A stretch of DNA of 64,000 nucleotides from Aquirhabdus sp. (GCA_030149815.1 JASLHI010000012.1:1-64000); one strand, 5' to 3'. Shown: positions 43,409-53,109, counted from the first letter of the stretch. The notes: generated by a model not told the origin, from the sequence alone. Numbers and translations are program-made.

Positions 43409-45220
43409 ATGATGCGAACTCATTACTGTGGCTCATTGACCGAGGCCCTTTTAGTACAAACTGTTACCCTGTGCGGCTGGGTACATCGTCGCCGTGACCA
43501 TGGCGGCGTCATTTTCTTGGACATGCGTGATCGTGATGGTCTTGTGCAAGTCGTGATTGATCCAGATACCCCAGAAGCCTTTGCAACGGCTGACCGTGCA
43601 CGTAGTGAATACGTGCTGAAAATCACAGGTCGCGTTCGTGCACGTTATGCAGGCACCGAAAACGCCAACATGGTCAGTGGTCAAATTGAAGTCTTGGCAA
43701 AAGAAATCGAAGTTTTGGCTACGTCTGAAACTCCACCATTTCCACTCAATGATGACTTCACTAACGTTTCTGAAGAAAACCGCCTCAAATATCGCTACCT
43801 CGATATGCGCCGCCCAGAAATGTTAGAACGCATGCGTTTCCGTTCGAAAGTGACCAGCCAAATCCGTAACTATTTGGATGACAATGGCTTCCTTGACGTC
43901 GAAACCCCAATTCTGACTCGTGCGACACCAGAAGGTGCACGCGACTATCTCGTGCCATCACGCACACAACCGGGTAGCTTCTTTGCTTTGCCACAATCAC
44001 CACAGTTGTTTAAACAATTACTGATGGTGTCTGGTTTTGATCGCTATTACCAAATCGCGAAGTGCTTCCGTGACGAAGACTTGCGTGCGGATCGCCAACC
44101 TGAATTCACTCAGATCGACGTTGAAACATCGTTCATGAGCGACGAAGACATCATGAACATGATGGAAGGCATGATCGTCAAACTCTTTGATAACCTGATG
44201 GGCATCAAATTCGATAAGTTCCCACGTATGACCTATGCTGAAGCAATGCGCCGCTTCGCGTCTGATAAACCAGACATGCGTATTCCGCTGGAATTAGTTG
44301 ATGTCGCGGATCTGCTGCAAGACATCGAATTCAAAGTATTCGCAGCGCCTGCAAAAGACCCTAAAGGGCGCGTGGTTGCACTTCGTGTGCCAAACGCTGG
44401 CGATTTGTCACGTGGCAAGATCGATGACTACACCAAATTCGTCGGCATCTACGGCGCAAAAGGTTTGGCATACATCAAGATTAATGACATCACCAAAATC
44501 AACAACGGTTTAGATGGCAAAGAAACAGGTCTGCAATCACCAATCGTTAAATTCTTCCCTGATGTGGCATTGCAAACCATCATCGAACGTACTGGCGCAC
44601 AAAATGGCGACTTGATTTTCTTCGGTGCGGACAAAGCGAAGATCGTTAATGATGCAATGGGTGCACTGCGTATCAAGATCGGTCACGACCTCGGCATGGC
44701 AACCTGTGAATGGGCACCACTTTGGGTTGTTGATTTCCCAATGTTTGAAGAAGTTGGTGAAGGTCAGTGGACTTCAGTGCATCATCCATTCACCCTGCCC
44801 AAAGTCAGCGTTGAAGAAATGAAAGCTAATCCAGGCTCAGCAACTTCTGTTGCTTATGACATGGTGTTGAACGGTACTGAACTCGGTGGCGGCAGCTTGC
44901 GTATCTATACCTTAGAAATGCAAAAAGCAGTGTTTGAAGCACTCGGTATTTCTGATGAAGAAGCAGCGGATAAATTCAGCTTCTTACTTGATGCACTGAA
45001 ATACGGCGCACCTCCGCATGGTGGTTTGGCATTTGGTTTGGATCGTTTGATTATGCTCATGACGGGTGCATCATCGATTCGTGACGTCATCGCATTCCCG
45101 AAAACCAAAACTGCTGAATGTCCACTGACCCAAGCACCTGCACCAGTTGAACCAAATCAACTACGTGACTTGGGTATTCGTCTGCGTGAGAAACCGAAGG
45201 CTGAAGAAGCAAAGGCTTAA
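43409..45220 (+). CDS. aspS: Aspartyl-tRNA synthetase
   Basis: A 603 aa class II synthetase. The N-terminal OB anticodon domain has LCGWVHRRRDHGGVIFLDMRDRDGLVQVV. Motif 2 is FRDEDLRADRQPEFTQID. The bacterial GAD insertion is in the middle, and motif 3 is GLAFGLDRLIMLMTG near the end. Length matches bacterial AspRS (about 590-600 aa). The start is one of two adjacent ATGs (43409 or 43412); a TTG at 43391 is rejected. GGAAA lies upstream. Whether it is discriminating or also charges tRNA-Asn cannot be judged here. Confidence 0.97.
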   Translation: MMRTHYCGSLTEALLVQTVTLCGWVHRRRDHGGVIFLDMRDRDGLVQVVIDPDTPEAFATADRARSEYVLKITGRVRARYAGTENANMVSGQIEVLAKEIEVLATSETPPFPLNDDFTNVSEENRLKYRYLDMRRPEMLERMRFRSKVTSQIRNYLDDNGFLDVETPILTRATPEGARDYLVPSRTQPGSFFALPQSPQLFKQLLMVSGFDRYYQIAKCFRDEDLRADRQPEFTQIDVETSFMSDEDIMNMMEGMIVKLFDNLMGIKFDKFPRMTYAEAMRRFASDKPDMRIPLELVDVADLLQDIEFKVFAAPAKDPKGRVVALRVPNAGDLSRGKIDDYTKFVGIYGAKGLAYIKINDITKINNGLDGKETGLQSPIVKFFPDVALQTIIERTGAQNGDLIFFGADKAKIVNDAMGALRIKIGHDLGMATCEWAPLWVVDFPMFEEVGEGQWTSVHHPFTLPKVSVEEMKANPGSATSVAYDMVLNGTELGGGSLRIYTLEMQKAVFEALGISDEEAADKFSFLLDALKYGAPPHGGLAFGLDRLIMLMTGASSIRDVIAFPKTKTAECPLTQAPAPVEPNQLRDLGIRLREKPKAEEAKA

Positions 45221-45238
45221 TTTCGTTTAAGCAATAAT

Positions 45239-45269
45239 AAAAGCCCAGTCAAATGATTGGGCTTTTTTA
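45239..45269 (+). terminator. aspS terminator
   Basis: AAAAGCCCA pairs with TGGGCTTTT, followed by TT. The loop and the whole right arm are identical to the terminator at 46671-46702 over 22 bases. Confidence 0.9.
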
Positions 45270-45298
45270 TGTTGAATCACTTGCCAGCCAGCCTCTGA

Positions 45299-46114
45299 TT
45301 AAGCGGGTAATTTATTAAATTTTCTAAAATTCTTATCGACGATCGATTCTGGAAGAAATCGACGTAAGAAGCTGACCTGCGTTGATAATTTCCCTGCGGT
45401 ATAACGTCTTTTAGGAACTTCTGCTGTCGCCGCTTTTAAGACGACATTTGCCACAACCTCTGGGGCATCACCTGCACTCACCCCTTGGCGCATCAACACT
45501 TCCATATCCGCACGCACCGAGTCATAAACAGCAAGGGTCCGATCTGGCTGGATAATGCGCTCTTCAAATGCAGTCCTTGTAAATCCAGGCTCAACTAATA
45601 CAACGCGAATACCTAATGTCCGTAGCTCATGATCTAGCGACTCTGAGTAGCCTTCAATCGCATGTTTGGTGGATGAATACAGCGCACTATAAGGCGCAGG
45701 AATCAGACCTAAAATGGAGCTCATATTGATAATTCTGCCTTGTTTCTGCTTACGCATTGTCGGCAGAACGGCATTAGTAACACGTGTCACGCCAAACACA
45801 TTTACATCAAATAGTGCCTGTGCTTGTGCAGTCGAAGACTCCTCAGCGCCGCCGAGTAACCCGATACCCGCATTATTAATCAGCAAGTCAATACGTCCTG
45901 CCTGCTTCAAGACTTCTGCAACCATGTTCTCTACGGAAAGTTCATCCGTCACATCGCAGATTAGCATCGTCACGCCTTCTGGACTTTCACTGACTGTCTT
46001 ACGGCTGGTTCCAAACACACGATAACCTGCCTGCCTGAGCGTCTGTGCCGTTGCTTTGCCTATGCCTGAAGATGCTCCTGTAATCAGGGCGACACCACGA
46101 TCATTATTACTCAT
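45299..46114 (-). CDS. SDR family oxidoreductase
   Basis: A 271 aa classical short-chain dehydrogenase. The cofactor motif TGASSGIG is at residues 12-19, NNAG is present, and the catalytic block is MSSILGLIPAPYSALYSSTKHAIEGYSESL with Ser, Tyr and Lys (YSSTK). The extended end (VLKAATAEVPKRRYTAGKLS, RFLPESIVDKNFRK) is common in a subgroup acting on steroid- or ketone-like compounds. GGAG lies 9 bases before the ATG. It diverges from a HxlR regulator, which probably controls it. Confidence 0.92.
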   Translation of the reverse strand: MSNNDRGVALITGASSGIGKATAQTLRQAGYRVFGTSRKTVSESPEGVTMLICDVTDELSVENMVAEVLKQAGRIDLLINNAGIGLLGGAEESSTAQAQALFDVNVFGVTRVTNAVLPTMRKQKQGRIINMSSILGLIPAPYSALYSSTKHAIEGYSESLDHELRTLGIRVVLVEPGFTRTAFEERIIQPDRTLAVYDSVRADMEVLMRQGVSAGDAPEVVANVVLKAATAEVPKRRYTAGKLSTQVSFLRRFLPESIVDKNFRKFNKLPA

Positions 46115-46167
46115 CTTTCAAATCTCCGTGCGGGATGGATTACGAGAAGTCGACGTGTTACTATCGA

Positions 46168-46190
46168 TTTGAAAGTAATATACTACCATT
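46168..46190. promoter_or_regulatory. Operator candidate between SDR and HxlR genes
   Basis: TTTGAAAGTAATATACTACC contains the near-palindrome GTAATATAC, and both strands offer TATA-like -10 elements here (TATACT forward, TATATTACT reverse). HxlR proteins often bind such dyads between divergent genes. Confidence 0.4.
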
Positions 46191-46217
46191 TTGAAACCAA
46201 GTCACTATCGAAACAGT

Positions 46218-46661
46218 ATGAACACTAGAAATATTTGTACAGACCCATGCCCAATTGCACGCAGCCTCGCACTCGTTGGCGACGCGTGGAGCTTTTTGAT
46301 CCTTCGCGATGCTCATGCAGGTCTCACGCGCTTTGACCAATTTCGCAAAAGCCTCGGCATCGCACCAACGATGCTGACCAAGCGTTTAGCAACACTAACA
46401 GAAGAGGGATTGCTCGAAAAACGTCTTTATTCCGAGCGACCACCCCGTGAAGAATACCTATTAACCCCAGCGGGTCAGGACTTTCTCCCAGTGCTATTTA
46501 TGATCGGAGCATGGGGACGCCAGCATCATGGCGAAGGCAAGCTAACCCGCTTCTTAGATGCAGAAACAGGCACAGAAATTAAACCAATCGCGATAGATGA
46601 AATGACAGGCGCAAAGATCGGCACACGACCAATACAGATCGTAGTGCCCAATAGTGATTAA
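46218..46661 (+). CDS. HxlR-family transcriptional regulator
   Basis: A 147 aa winged-helix regulator. CPIARSLALVGDAWSFLILRDA, FDQFRKSLGIAPTMLTKRLATLTEEGLLEKRLYSE and REEYLLTPAGQDF form the HxlR domain. Two N-terminal cysteines (Cys7 and Cys11 in CTDPCP) could serve redox or electrophile sensing, as in YodB-type members. The ATG at 46218 fits the domain start; no clear Shine-Dalgarno is visible, and a TTG at 46191 is possible. It diverges from the SDR gene. Confidence 0.9.
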   Translation: MNTRNICTDPCPIARSLALVGDAWSFLILRDAHAGLTRFDQFRKSLGIAPTMLTKRLATLTEEGLLEKRLYSERPPREEYLLTPAGQDFLPVLFMIGAWGRQHHGEGKLTRFLDAETGTEIKPIAIDEMTGAKIGTRPIQIVVPNSD

Positions 46662-46670
46662 TCACTCATA

Positions 46671-46702
46671 AAAAAAGCCCGATCAAATGATTGGGCTTTT
46701 TT
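46671..46702. terminator. Bidirectional terminator after the HxlR gene
   Basis: AAAAAAGCCC and GGGCTTTTTT form a 10 bp stem with loop GATCAAATGATT. It lies between convergent genes and can serve both. Confidence 0.9.
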
Positions 46703-46715
46703 ATAATGTTATGCA

Positions 46716-47606
46716 TCATTTTGAAGCTTGATGAAATGCCTCGGCTGCCGCAATCGGATCATGAGTTCGAGCAAAAGTATCCAACCATACATGATAGTGC
46801 GCTAAAGTCGGCTGCTGCCACGGATGAAAGTCACGACGGAAATACTTCAAAAAAGTCTGACCCATTGGCTCGAGCATCCCATTGTGCCCAAAAAGCTTGG
46901 ATACACCACCTCGAATCATCTTGATGCGCTGAAAAAAACTAAAACCATCAGCTTTGAGAAAATAATTCGTCATCCGCAGAGAATCTAAGGTAAAAAAGAA
47001 TATTAAAAAAAACATCGCAGAAACACGCGTCAAATAAGACACGTTCACGACTTTCATCACATCAAAGGTTACCGCTTTATGTTCAACTTCCTCAATAGAA
47101 TGCCACGCCAACATTGCACGCACGCGATAATCGACGTTATCCATTGTTTCTTTTTTTGCAAAGAAGCATTCCATCATCAGCGCCGTGATATGTTCACACG
47201 CCACCGTAATCGCCAAGTTATATTTAGCAGAAAAACACTTTAATAAAAAATTAAACATCGTATGTTGATATTTAATCAACTTATCAACAGGCATCCCATG
47301 TTGCTGTAAAATCTGGTTAAATTCGGTATGAACTACTCCATGTTGTCCTTCTTGGCACATGAAATCTTTAACTTCTTGTTGTAATTTTGGGTCTGTCACG
47401 AGATCACGAAATGGACGAAGACTGCTGATAAAATAACGTTCCCCCTCAGGAAAAGTCGCACAAACTCCACCCCAAAATCTTGTCATGAATGGGTCATTAT
47501 CAAACCAATATTTAGAAATACTATGATCTAGCTTAAAATCTAGTTTTTCGCGCACAACCATATTCTGCTTAATATTATCGTAATCTTTGGATACGACCAT
47601 ATTCAT
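46716..47606 (-). CDS. Predicted metal-dependent hydrolase, PF10118 family (paralogue 1)
   Basis: A 296 aa protein of a diiron ferritin-like family annotated as a metal-dependent hydrolase. Ligand-type motifs include CQEGQHGVVHTEFNQIL, VACEHITALMMECFF and WHSIEEVEHKAVTFD. A hydrophobic stretch (MFFLIFFFTL) near residue 200 could be membrane-associated. The actual reaction is unknown. AGGAGA precedes the ATG. A close paralogue lies upstream. Confidence 0.85.
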   Translation of the reverse strand: MNMVVSKDYDNIKQNMVVREKLDFKLDHSISKYWFDNDPFMTRFWGGVCATFPEGERYFISSLRPFRDLVTDPKLQQEVKDFMCQEGQHGVVHTEFNQILQQHGMPVDKLIKYQHTMFNFLLKCFSAKYNLAITVACEHITALMMECFFAKKETMDNVDYRVRAMLAWHSIEEVEHKAVTFDVMKVVNVSYLTRVSAMFFLIFFFTLDSLRMTNYFLKADGFSFFQRIKMIRGGVSKLFGHNGMLEPMGQTFLKYFRRDFHPWQQPTLAHYHVWLDTFARTHDPIAAAEAFHQASK

Positions 47607-47867
47607 TCTGTTCTCCTGAAATGTCGATTTATACCCATGACATCATGTTCAGGGATAAGCATAAATTAACATTCTTTGTTTTATTATCTGGATTCAGCAC
47701 TCTAGCACTGCATTATTTCTTTTAAACCGTATTGCTTTTTCCACAGCATACACGCAATTCTTCACAGAACCGTTCCCACAGTCTATACCATACACCTTGT
47801 GATTCGAGATTGGAATAAAAAAGCCTAATCATTATGTTAGGCTTTGTGATTTTTACATTTTAGATAC

Positions 47868-48761
47868 CTATTTTCCCGCCTGATGAAACGCCTCACCTGC
47901 TGCAATCGGATCACCTGTTTGTGCAAAGGTATCCAGCCAAACTTGGTACTGAGAAACCGCAGGTGTTTGCCATGGATGAAAGTCTGGACGGAAATAGTTC
48001 AACCAAGGCTTAGCCATCGGCGCTAGCATGCCTTTACGCCCAAAAATTGCAGGCAAACCTTTCCGAGCCAATTTGATCCGCTCACGTAAACTAAACCCAT
48101 CCGCCTTCAAAAATTGATTGCAGATGTACAACGAGTTGATCGTAAAATTCGTGGTCAAAAATACCATGCCCCATACCCGCATCGCATACGAAACATCCGC
48201 CATTTTCATCACATCAAAAGCAACCGATTTATGTTCCATCTCTTCGATCGAATGCCATGCCAGCATTGCACGCACACGATAATCTGCATGTTCCATCGTC
48301 GCCTTATGTTCAAAAAAACATTCAGCCATCAATGCAGTAATATGCTCACAAGCCGCAGTCACGGCAAGATTAAATTCAGGAGAACGTTTTTCTAATCGCG
48401 AGGTAAATAGCTCTTTTTGGAATGCAACTAACGCTTCAATAGGCATGCCTTGGTCTTGCAGAATCTGATTAAATTCAGTGTGTACAATACCATGCTGGCT
48501 TTCTTGACGAATAAAATCCTTCACTTCTTGCGCCAACTTGAGATCCGTCACTTGATCACGAAACTGACGAACACTACTCATAAAATAACGCTCACCTTCA
48601 GGAAAGGTTGCACAAATTCCATCCCAAAACCGTGTCACAAACGCATCCCCACCATGCCAATACTTAGGGATTGTGTGATCGAGTTTAAAATCCAGCTTTT
48701 CGCGCACCACGATATCGTTTTTTAGATCCGTTGAGTAAGAAGAATTTATGGCCATGTTCAT
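47868..48761 (-). CDS. Predicted metal-dependent hydrolase, PF10118 family (paralogue 2)
   Basis: A 297 aa paralogue of the gene at 46716, similar along its length, with RQESQHGIVHTEFNQIL, AACEHITALMAECFF and WHSIEEMEHKSVAFD. The ATG at 48761 has GAGAGA upstream and lines up with paralogue 1; a longer frame adds 60 unrelated residues. A divergent AraC-type gene begins 96 bases away and may regulate both copies. Confidence 0.85.
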   Translation of the reverse strand: MNMAINSSYSTDLKNDIVVREKLDFKLDHTIPKYWHGGDAFVTRFWDGICATFPEGERYFMSSVRQFRDQVTDLKLAQEVKDFIRQESQHGIVHTEFNQILQDQGMPIEALVAFQKELFTSRLEKRSPEFNLAVTAACEHITALMAECFFEHKATMEHADYRVRAMLAWHSIEEMEHKSVAFDVMKMADVSYAMRVWGMVFLTTNFTINSLYICNQFLKADGFSLRERIKLARKGLPAIFGRKGMLAPMAKPWLNYFRPDFHPWQTPAVSQYQVWLDTFAQTGDPIAAGEAFHQAGK

Positions 48762-48857
48762 TGTTGATCTCTCAGGAAATGCTTTGATGCTGAGAGTATT
48801 GCGCGAATTAACGGATAAGAATTGACAAAGCTCGTCATTCTTTATACAAATGACGAC

Positions 48858-49871
48858 ATGAAAACATATTCTAGTCGCCAAGACGCTTACATCAACCAGA
48901 CCTATGTATTGTTGTTGGTTGAATATATTAAGCATCATCACCCCAAACCAGATGAGATGCTACATGCGCTTGGAATAACGCCTGATACAGCGCAGTTAGA
49001 TGAGAGAATTGCGCTCGCAAAGTTTACAAAGATGCTGAAACGCATCGAACAAGAAATGAACGAACCGCATCTAGCGATTGAAATTGCTCGGCATATTACT
49101 GCTGCTCATTTCGGGGTCTTGGGCTATTTGATTTTGGCATGTGCCAATCTTGGCGAAGCACTCGCCTTACTAACACGCTACGCCCGATTGCTCAACGATC
49201 ACTTTGTGATGACGACTCATTTTGAGGACGATGTGCTTGTTCTGACATGGGACTTCCCTGATTTAAACGACCTACTTTTTTATGAGCTCGGGTTAGCGGC
49301 GATGATGCAATTTACCAATCAGCTAATCGGGATTAGCGCTTCCACTCTGGAAGTACAATTACGCTCTCCTCGTCCACAAAATCCAGCCTACTACGAAGAA
49401 TTCTATGGTTGTCCAGTCCAGTTTGACCAAAAAGATATGCTCATCAGGCTTCCTGCCCAATTACTCACAATACCCGTCAAACAACCTGATCGAATCCTAT
49501 TAGATCTGCTATCTAAACAAGCAGATCAAGCACTCGCTGCCTTACCGCAAGACGGTGGTGAATGGGCGCATAAAGTTCGCCAAGAAATTGTCCGCTTATG
49601 TCATGAAGACACACCAACTTTAGCAAAAGTTGCCAGTCAACTCTATATAACACCACGTACACTACAGCGCCATCTCAGTGATGAAGGTTTTAGCTTTCAA
49701 CCGCTCTTGGATGAAACGCGCCAGCATTTAGCCGAGCAATATCTACAAGATCATCGTCTACAATTGACTGATATTGCAGACCTCCTCGGTTACTCAGACC
49801 AAAGTGCATTGACCCGCGCGTTCAAACGTTGGACTGGAAATACACCTAAAGATCTTCGAAAAAGTAATTAA
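48858..49871 (+). CDS. AraC-family transcriptional regulator
   Basis: A 337 aa regulator of the OruR/ArgR-like type: an N-terminal ligand domain (PF12625-like, with HFGVLGYLILACANLGEAL and LLIRLPAQLL), then a C-terminal AraC HTH in about residues 235-335 (VASQLYITPRTLQRHLSDEGFSF and DIADLLGYSDQSALTRAFKRWTG). It diverges from the PF10118 genes, so it probably activates them. TTGACA at 48823 and TATACA 15 bases on form a possible promoter very close to the start, so an earlier start is possible. Confidence 0.88.
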   Translation: MKTYSSRQDAYINQTYVLLLVEYIKHHHPKPDEMLHALGITPDTAQLDERIALAKFTKMLKRIEQEMNEPHLAIEIARHITAAHFGVLGYLILACANLGEALALLTRYARLLNDHFVMTTHFEDDVLVLTWDFPDLNDLLFYELGLAAMMQFTNQLIGISASTLEVQLRSPRPQNPAYYEEFYGCPVQFDQKDMLIRLPAQLLTIPVKQPDRILLDLLSKQADQALAALPQDGGEWAHKVRQEIVRLCHEDTPTLAKVASQLYITPRTLQRHLSDEGFSFQPLLDETRQHLAEQYLQDHRLQLTDIADLLGYSDQSALTRAFKRWTGNTPKDLRKSN

Positions 49872-49915
49872 TATCCACAAAGCCATGTAAAAAACAATGC
49901 AAAAAGAGCGTACTT

Positions 49916-50674
49916 ATGCCGACATTTAAAGACCACTTTTCAGTACTCGCAACTGGATATGCGACCTATCGTCCAGAATATCCGCCTGAACTCTTTGAAT
50001 GGCTCGCAGAACTCTGTTCCGAACGTGAACTCGCATGGGATTGTGCAACAGGCAATGGACAAGCAGCCAAATGCATCGCTGATCATTTTGAATATGTCGT
50101 TGCAACAGACGCATCTGCAGACCAGATTGCACAAGCACAAGGGGCTAATAACGTAGTTTTTCGCGTTGCATCGGCGGAACATTCCGAGTTAAAAAAACAT
50201 TCCGTCGACTTACTTGTTGTTGCTCAAGCCGTGCATTGGTTCGATTTAGAAAAGTTTTATGCAGAGGCAAAACGTGTTCTAAAACCGAATGGCATTATTG
50301 CTTTGATTACCTATGCGCACCATCGAGTTAATCCAAAAATCGATGTGCCTTCACTACATTATTATCATGATGTCATTGGCAATTATTGGCCAGCTGAACG
50401 TAGATGGGTTGAAACAGGCTATCGTGACTTGCCGTTTCCATTTACAGAAATCAAAGCACCCAAATTTCAACTCGAAGCTCATTGGTCATTAGCGCATTTT
50501 GTTGGCTATCAAGCGACATGGTCAGCAACCAAGCGTTATATCGAAAGCACTGGGCACAATCCTATCCCTGAGCTTCAAGCAGCACTAGCACCACTTTGGG
50601 GTGCGCCTGAAAAGCTACGCAAGATCGAGTGGCCTCTTTCTTTGCGTATCGGTCGTTTAGAATCAGCAAGTTAG
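49916..50674 (+). CDS. Class I SAM-dependent methyltransferase
   Basis: A 252 aa Rossmann-fold methyltransferase (methyltransferase_11 type). Motif I is WDCATGNGQAAKCIA, DLLVVAQAVHWFDLEKFY is the post-motif region and KRVLKPNGIIALITYAHH is motif IV-like. Resembles proteins acting on small molecules, but substrate is unknown. No clear strong ribosome site. It follows the AraC gene by 44 bases and is convergent with the MFS gene. Confidence 0.9.
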   Translation: MPTFKDHFSVLATGYATYRPEYPPELFEWLAELCSERELAWDCATGNGQAAKCIADHFEYVVATDASADQIAQAQGANNVVFRVASAEHSELKKHSVDLLVVAQAVHWFDLEKFYAEAKRVLKPNGIIALITYAHHRVNPKIDVPSLHYYHDVIGNYWPAERRWVETGYRDLPFPFTEIKAPKFQLEAHWSLAHFVGYQATWSATKRYIESTGHNPIPELQAALAPLWGAPEKLRKIEWPLSLRIGRLESAS

Positions 50675-50680
50675 AATAGT

Positions 50681-52033
50681 TTATTTAGAGTCCAATGACA
50701 TAGAAACATGCGTACGCTTTAAATATCTGCCCCACCGCACGATGGGAATCAGAAGTATTAAGCCTAATATTGCTGACAAACCAAATTGAGCGGTATAACC
50801 CAGACTATTCGCCAGATAGCCGCTAATCAGATAACCAATCCCGCCCACAATCGTCGTCGCGCAGACCTGAAAGGTAAAATCACTGCCCGCATGTTGCGGG
50901 CGCGCATAATCCATCGCCACGGTCAACAAGCCCACCATCGCCATTGCTGCGGCAACATGTTCAATGGCATTTGCCGCGTACAATTCCCACCCCACCAAAG
51001 GATAATGCTGAGTAAATGCCCATGCAATTAGACTATATAAACCAGTGGTCAGTGCTTGTAATCCATTAAAAGACCATAGCGCCGTCACCCGACTAATATG
51101 TCGCATTAACCATGCGGCGACTGCGGCACCGACCAAAGATGACATTGAGCCAACAATCGTTCCCCAAAAACCAATCTTAGACAGACTAAACCCCATATCC
51201 ACCATCAGCGGTTTCACCATGCCATTGGACATATAATCAGCAATCTTAAATACCAATAAAACCAGCAACCATAAACGCATTTCTGGATTTGACCAAAAAT
51301 AACCGAACTGCTGCTCCAATTTATGCAATCGCTTAAACAAACGACTACGAATATCACGCAATAAATGAGTTTGTGGTTTAGAAATATGTAACGTATTTTT
51401 GAGTTCGTGCTTATTAATCCAAGCGGGTTCTTTGAAGAACAAGACAGGGATTGTACTCAAAGCAATTAAAGCCATCATTGAAAAAAACATAACACGCCAC
51501 GATGACCAATCCATCACCATCAGTAGCACACCGCCACCAATAATTAGACCAATGCGATAGCCGACCACTTGAATCGCATTCCCCGCACTACGCATGTCAC
51601 TATTGAGCATACGCACAGCCAAACCATCCGTTGCAATATCTTGTGTACAGCCCACGATCACCAACAGAATTAATAAACCAAACAACACTGCAGCCGATTG
51701 AGAATGGACTAAAGATGATGGCTCAAACATCGCCACAGCAAACAGAATCAGCATCGAAAGCAGTGAAGACGGCAAAATCCAGCAGCGACTTTGACCAATT
51801 TTTTCAATGTAATGATGATCAACTAATGGTGCCCAAAGAAACTTCACCGCAGCAGGAAATAACAACAGACCAGTCCAACCAATCACAACCAGTGACACAT
51901 GATACTGGCGTAAAATTGCTGGCAAAGCCTGTGTTAAAAAACCCGCTGGCAAACCCTGTACTACATAAAGACTCAGTAATAACCCAAGCGTATAGCGCTG
52001 GGAATGCCGCGGAGAATCATCATGTTCAGTCAA
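50681..52033 (-). CDS. AmpG-like MFS permease
   Basis: A 450 aa inner-membrane protein with about 12 transmembrane segments. Resembles AmpG-type muropeptide permeases and related transporters: SLYVVQGLPAGFLTQALPAILRQY opens it, KFLWAPLVDHHY is the conserved loop 2-3 motif and VGCTQDIATDGLAVRML follows. The start is TTG at 52033, with GGAG 7 bases upstream and no nearer ATG. Substrate not proven; muropeptide or siderophore uptake are both possible in this family. Confidence 0.88.
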   Translation of the reverse strand: MTEHDDSPRHSQRYTLGLLLSLYVVQGLPAGFLTQALPAILRQYHVSLVVIGWTGLLLFPAAVKFLWAPLVDHHYIEKIGQSRCWILPSSLLSMLILFAVAMFEPSSLVHSQSAAVLFGLLILLVIVGCTQDIATDGLAVRMLNSDMRSAGNAIQVVGYRIGLIIGGGVLLMVMDWSSWRVMFFSMMALIALSTIPVLFFKEPAWINKHELKNTLHISKPQTHLLRDIRSRLFKRLHKLEQQFGYFWSNPEMRLWLLVLLVFKIADYMSNGMVKPLMVDMGFSLSKIGFWGTIVGSMSSLVGAAVAAWLMRHISRVTALWSFNGLQALTTGLYSLIAWAFTQHYPLVGWELYAANAIEHVAAAMAMVGLLTVAMDYARPQHAGSDFTFQVCATTIVGGIGYLISGYLANSLGYTAQFGLSAILGLILLIPIVRWGRYLKRTHVSMSLDSK

Positions 52034-52051
52034 AGGTAAACTCCAAAGAAA

Positions 52052-52069
52052 AGCCCCATAATTGGGGCT
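52052..52069 (-). terminator. purU terminator
   Basis: AGCCCCA/TGGGGCT with loop TAAT; on the - strand TTTTCTTT follows. Located between purU and the MFS gene. Confidence 0.8.
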
Positions 52070-52084
52070 CTATACAACCTGTTA

Positions 52085-52945
52085 TCAGTCAAACACAATC
52101 GTCTTATTATCATGGACAATGACACGGTCTTCCAAATGCCAGCGTACCGCACGTGTTAATACATTACGCTCCACATCTTCACCTAGCTCGCGCAAATCCT
52201 CAACCGTATAGCGATGGCTGACGCGTTCAACAGCTTGCTCAATAATTGGACCTTGATCCAAATCCGCTGTCACATAATGCGCTGTCGCACCAATCAACTT
52301 CACACCCTTTTCATAGGCTTGACGATAAGGGTCAGCGCCGACAAAAGCTGGCAAAAATGAGTGATGAATATTGATAATCTTATGATGCCACTTTTCAACA
52401 AAATCAGAACTAAGAATCTGCATATAACGCGCAAGCACCAGCACATCATTACCAGACATCAACTCATGAATCTGCGCTTCCGCCTCTGGTTTATTTTCTT
52501 TAGTGACTTTGACCACATGAAAAGGAACACCAAAGCGCTCAACTGCGCCACGTAAATCTTCGTGATTACTCACCACCTGCGTGATCTCACACGGCAATAA
52601 ACCACGCGACCAACGCCACAACAATTCCAACAACGCATGATCGTATTTAGAAACGAGAATCCCGACTTTCTTGCGTTCACCCACAAGCGTCAACTGCCAA
52701 CTCATCTGATATTGAGCTGCAACAGTATCACCAAACGAGCGCATCAAAACATCACGAACTTCCTGTAGGCGATCTAGAGCAAATTCGACACGCATAAAAT
52801 ACGTGCCACCTTGTTCTTCGGTCGCGTACTGATCCAAGGCTATAATATTTGCGCCATGATGATAAAGAAAACTTGAAACGGCTTGCACAATTCCTGGACG
52901 ATCAGCACAGGTGATGAGAAGACGTGCGGTGTGAGCGATGTTCAT
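52085..52945 (-). CDS. purU: Formyltetrahydrofolate deformylase
   Basis: A 286 aa enzyme that hydrolyses 10-formyl-THF to formate and THF, balancing one-carbon units. An N-terminal ACT domain (residues 5-80, TCADRPGIVQAVSSFLYHHGANI) senses methionine/glycine. The formyltransferase core has IINIHHSFLPAFVGADPYRQAYEKGVKLIGATAHYVT, with the catalytic Asn-His-Asp set (Asn in INIHHS; Asp in DLDQGPII). GGATAA lies upstream. Ended by its own terminator. Confidence 0.95.
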   Translation of the reverse strand: MNIAHTARLLITCADRPGIVQAVSSFLYHHGANIIALDQYATEEQGGTYFMRVEFALDRLQEVRDVLMRSFGDTVAAQYQMSWQLTLVGERKKVGILVSKYDHALLELLWRWSRGLLPCEITQVVSNHEDLRGAVERFGVPFHVVKVTKENKPEAEAQIHELMSGNDVLVLARYMQILSSDFVEKWHHKIINIHHSFLPAFVGADPYRQAYEKGVKLIGATAHYVTADLDQGPIIEQAVERVSHRYTVEDLRELGEDVERNVLTRAVRWHLEDRVIVHDNKTIVFD

Positions 52946-53080
52946 TATTTATCCACGCGACTAATCTTGCTATCCGATAGCAATATGAAAATTTATACGG
53001 TCAGCATTCTAATACATTTTGAAGGCTGGTCTGCAAATTAATGATTTAATTCACGCTATAGCATATTCAAAGCAGGAATT

Positions 53081-53109
53081 AAAAAACCTCTGCAAATCAG
53101 AGGTTTTTT
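53081..53109 (-). terminator. Terminator of the lipoprotein gene
   Basis: AAAAAACCTCTG and CAGAGGTTTTTT form a perfect 12 bp stem around CAAAT. It follows the stop codon of the - strand gene at 53129. Confidence 0.9.

Noticed and set aside
51631..52122. A 163 aa ORF on the + strand opposite the MFS transporter and the end of purU.
   Set aside because: It overlaps two well-supported - strand genes and crosses their terminator; composition is that of an antisense frame.
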